A stretch of 20,145 nucleotides of DNA from contig JBBHKE010001106.1 in assembly GCA_037447655.1 (NCBI GenBank), forward strand, positions 261,362-281,506, given 5' to 3'. Shown piece by piece: positions 18,526-20,145 of the stretch. A model generated the notes under the pieces. That model saw only the letters and a program-made list of their open reading frames with translations, made no database searches and was not told the DNA's origin. Position 1 is the stretch's first letter; the number at the start of each line of letters is the position of its first letter. The translations under genes and the position numbers were made by a program. This DNA is from Zygnema cylindricum. Its lineage: Eukaryota > Streptophyta > Zygnematophyceae > Zygnematales > Zygnemataceae.

Positions 18526-19630
18526 GTGTAAGAGGAGTTTTGAGCTTTCTTCACTACTTCTAATTTCAAATAGGAGTGAAGACTAAGCTTCACATGTGTG
18601 GTGCTCGCGTTATGATAAATATAATAGATATAAAGAGCAAGGGCCTTACGACCTCAATTTTGTATAGCTTCGCCTTTCAATTCTCGATTCTTGTTTGATC
18701 TTAGTCTTGTTTCTGTGGTAATTATTTCTTTATTTGAGACGGGGTTTTATTTTAGCGCATCTTACGGTTTTTGGGGTGCATGTCTAAGATATTGTACACC
18801 ACGAGAACTAAATACTTTGGAAATTTTATACCCGAGGAATTGTGCAACAGTGAGATTATATACGTGGGGAATTGTATACCTTGGGAAATGTATATTGACT
18901 GCTTTCACATTCGTCCCTCACTTTTTGGATGGGGATAATTTTGATCTTACTACCATCATTCCTCGTGTTTCATAATGTGTCTTCACCGTCCATTAGTTAC
19001 TTTAAAGGCGTAATGTTCTTTCTATTATTTGCTCTAACAGATATGTAATTTTTGCGCAACCTTAATTGAAAGCATTTTACGGGTGTTTAAGAATTAAATC
19101 AACTACAAGTTCATCACCACTATTCGATCCAAGTTTTTTAAGGTAGTTCCCTTTAATTCTTCATAAATTTTCCCTTCTACAGGACCTTTGCTTTTAAAGC
19201 TTGGTTATCAACAATATCCATTATTTGCATTTCAACTTTCACGTTTGCTCAATTCACCACCATCCTCATGTTTCAGGGTTGGCTTCCTTCAACAACCTTT
19301 ACTCCACTTTATTTTTTGCTTGTGTCACGGTGTCTTTTAACGGGTGGAGTCCATTGGCTTTGTTACTCCAATGGGAGAGAGTTGACTTGGGCACAAGTCA
19401 TTATTTTTGACATTGTTGTAGCTGTTGCTCCTTGACTGGGTGTAATGTGTGGTCTCGCAAGTTTCACATATTATTAATCGTGGTAATTTAATGTTTTTCT
19501 TTTAATGGTGGCCGTCGTATTTTTGGTGATATTGTTTTGGTGAACCTTGCCTTTATGACATTGGTTTGTAACAAAGCTTGAAATGTTAGAGTAGTCGAAC
19601 ATATTGTGGTAAAAAGAGGGAGCCGATATG
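18526..19630. other. Gene-free stretch, unrecognised
   Basis: About 1.1 kb without a supported gene. A 94-codon frame (18691-18975, TTG start) has no recognised domain. Inside it, 18800-18900 shows degenerate repeats of a TATAC-n-n-GGGGAATTG theme about 18-25 bases apart. The rest is AT-rich with no clear transposon ends. Confidence 0.5.
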
Positions 19631-19637
19631 TGAAGAC

Positions 19638-20145
19638 TTGCATGCTGTGGATGATTTTATTCCGATGGCGATCGAGATATTTGATTGTCTCCAAGTTTCA
19701 TTGAATGAGTTTCCTCCAAACTTGTGGTCAATTTCTTTCGAGGAAAGGGGCCTTGAGAGCCTCCCACTTATGTCGTTACTTCTTTTTATGGTTCGTGTTT
19801 ATTTCACTTTTTTCAATGGCTACAAGCTTCTAACCTCTTTCAATTCGTTGTGTTGTTGTTATAGAATATGGACGTGGTTCAAAACTCCCTTAGTGTGCGA
19901 TGCTAAGCTAGGATATGTAAGAATTGCTTTTGGTAGTTTTTTTTTTTTTTTGCTCTTTTCGAGTTCAGTTAGGTAGTTATGTTTTGGGTACGGTGTTTGG
20001 TTATCTTTTCAAGCTTAATGTCTCTTCCCATATCCTTTATTGGTTTGCCTTGGTTGGATTATGAGTTTTTGCCTTCCTTTGGTTCCATTGGACCTTGTTT
20101 TTCTTTTGTTTGCCTCCACCTGCGTTCTTTTTTTTTAGTTTAGTT
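19638..20145 (+). repeat. Unidentified dispersed repeat, copy 2, decayed coding sequence
   Basis: The frame 19638-19976 (112 codons) encodes DFIPMAIEIF followed by SLNEFPPNLW. It parallels the frame at 17446 in both protein and nucleotide landmarks (TTATTCCGA, TCGAGATATTT, GGGGCCTTGAGAGCCTCC, ACCTCTTTCAATT, AAACTCCCTTAGT). The remainder to the window end is T-rich with TTTGCCT and TTTGTTTGCCTCC words like 17820-17890. The similarity is patchy and old. The full element may extend beyond the window. Confidence 0.42.

Noticed and set aside
18071-18586. Ser/Leu/Phe-rich and Pro/Ser-rich open frames of ~160-170 codons
   Set aside because: Translations of the CT-rich tract. Two frames are open at once and there is no start context or domain.

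Overview
This window looks like intergenic, transposon-rich nuclear DNA of a eukaryote, most likely a plant. It is AT-rich and carries long (TA)n, (CA)n and polypurine/polypyrimidine tracts. It holds a Ty1/copia retrotransposon whose primer-binding site matches, from memory, the anticodon arm of plant initiator tRNA-Met. The related LTRs carry ACGT-core (G-box) motifs typical of plant promoters. I cannot name the species. I see no convincing host protein gene and no complete tRNA or rRNA gene.

Layout. 1-2820: gene-free, low-complexity DNA with (TA)n, (CA)n and a second very long (TA)n. 2830-4975: a cluster of diverged short terminal-inverted-repeat units, one of them inverted relative to the others, plus two perfect tandem duplications (106 bp and 48 bp periods). 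5090-8550: three diverged LTRs of one copia family, all in minus orientation. Two of them flank a gag remnant and so form an internally deleted element. 8551-8910: a 131-bp near-perfect palindrome built from a tRNA-like sequence, then an A-rich/(TA)n tail. 8952-9323: the polypurine tract and 3' LTR start of a plus-strand relative. 9324-15024: the main minus-strand copia element, consisting of a 5' LTR (1046 bp), PBS, gag, protease, integrase, reverse transcriptase, RNase H, PPT and a truncated 3' LTR (304 bp). 15025-17240: gene-free. 17240-20145: (TA)n tracts, two diverged copies of an unidentified repeat with a shared short peptide signature, a ~300-bp CT-rich tract and a (GGGA)n tract.

How the parts fit. 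In the main element, every pol domain from gag to RNase H lies in one reading frame, interrupted by exactly three in-frame TAG codons. A net one-base loss near the gag start is revealed by comparison with the neighbouring deleted copy. The element therefore appears to be defective. Its two LTRs differ at 11 of 304 aligned positions with no gaps, so it is fairly young, while the other LTRs are clearly older. The PBS sits directly against the LTR and matches the tRNA anticodon arm rather than the 3' end, implying half-tRNA priming as known for Drosophila copia and yeast Ty5.
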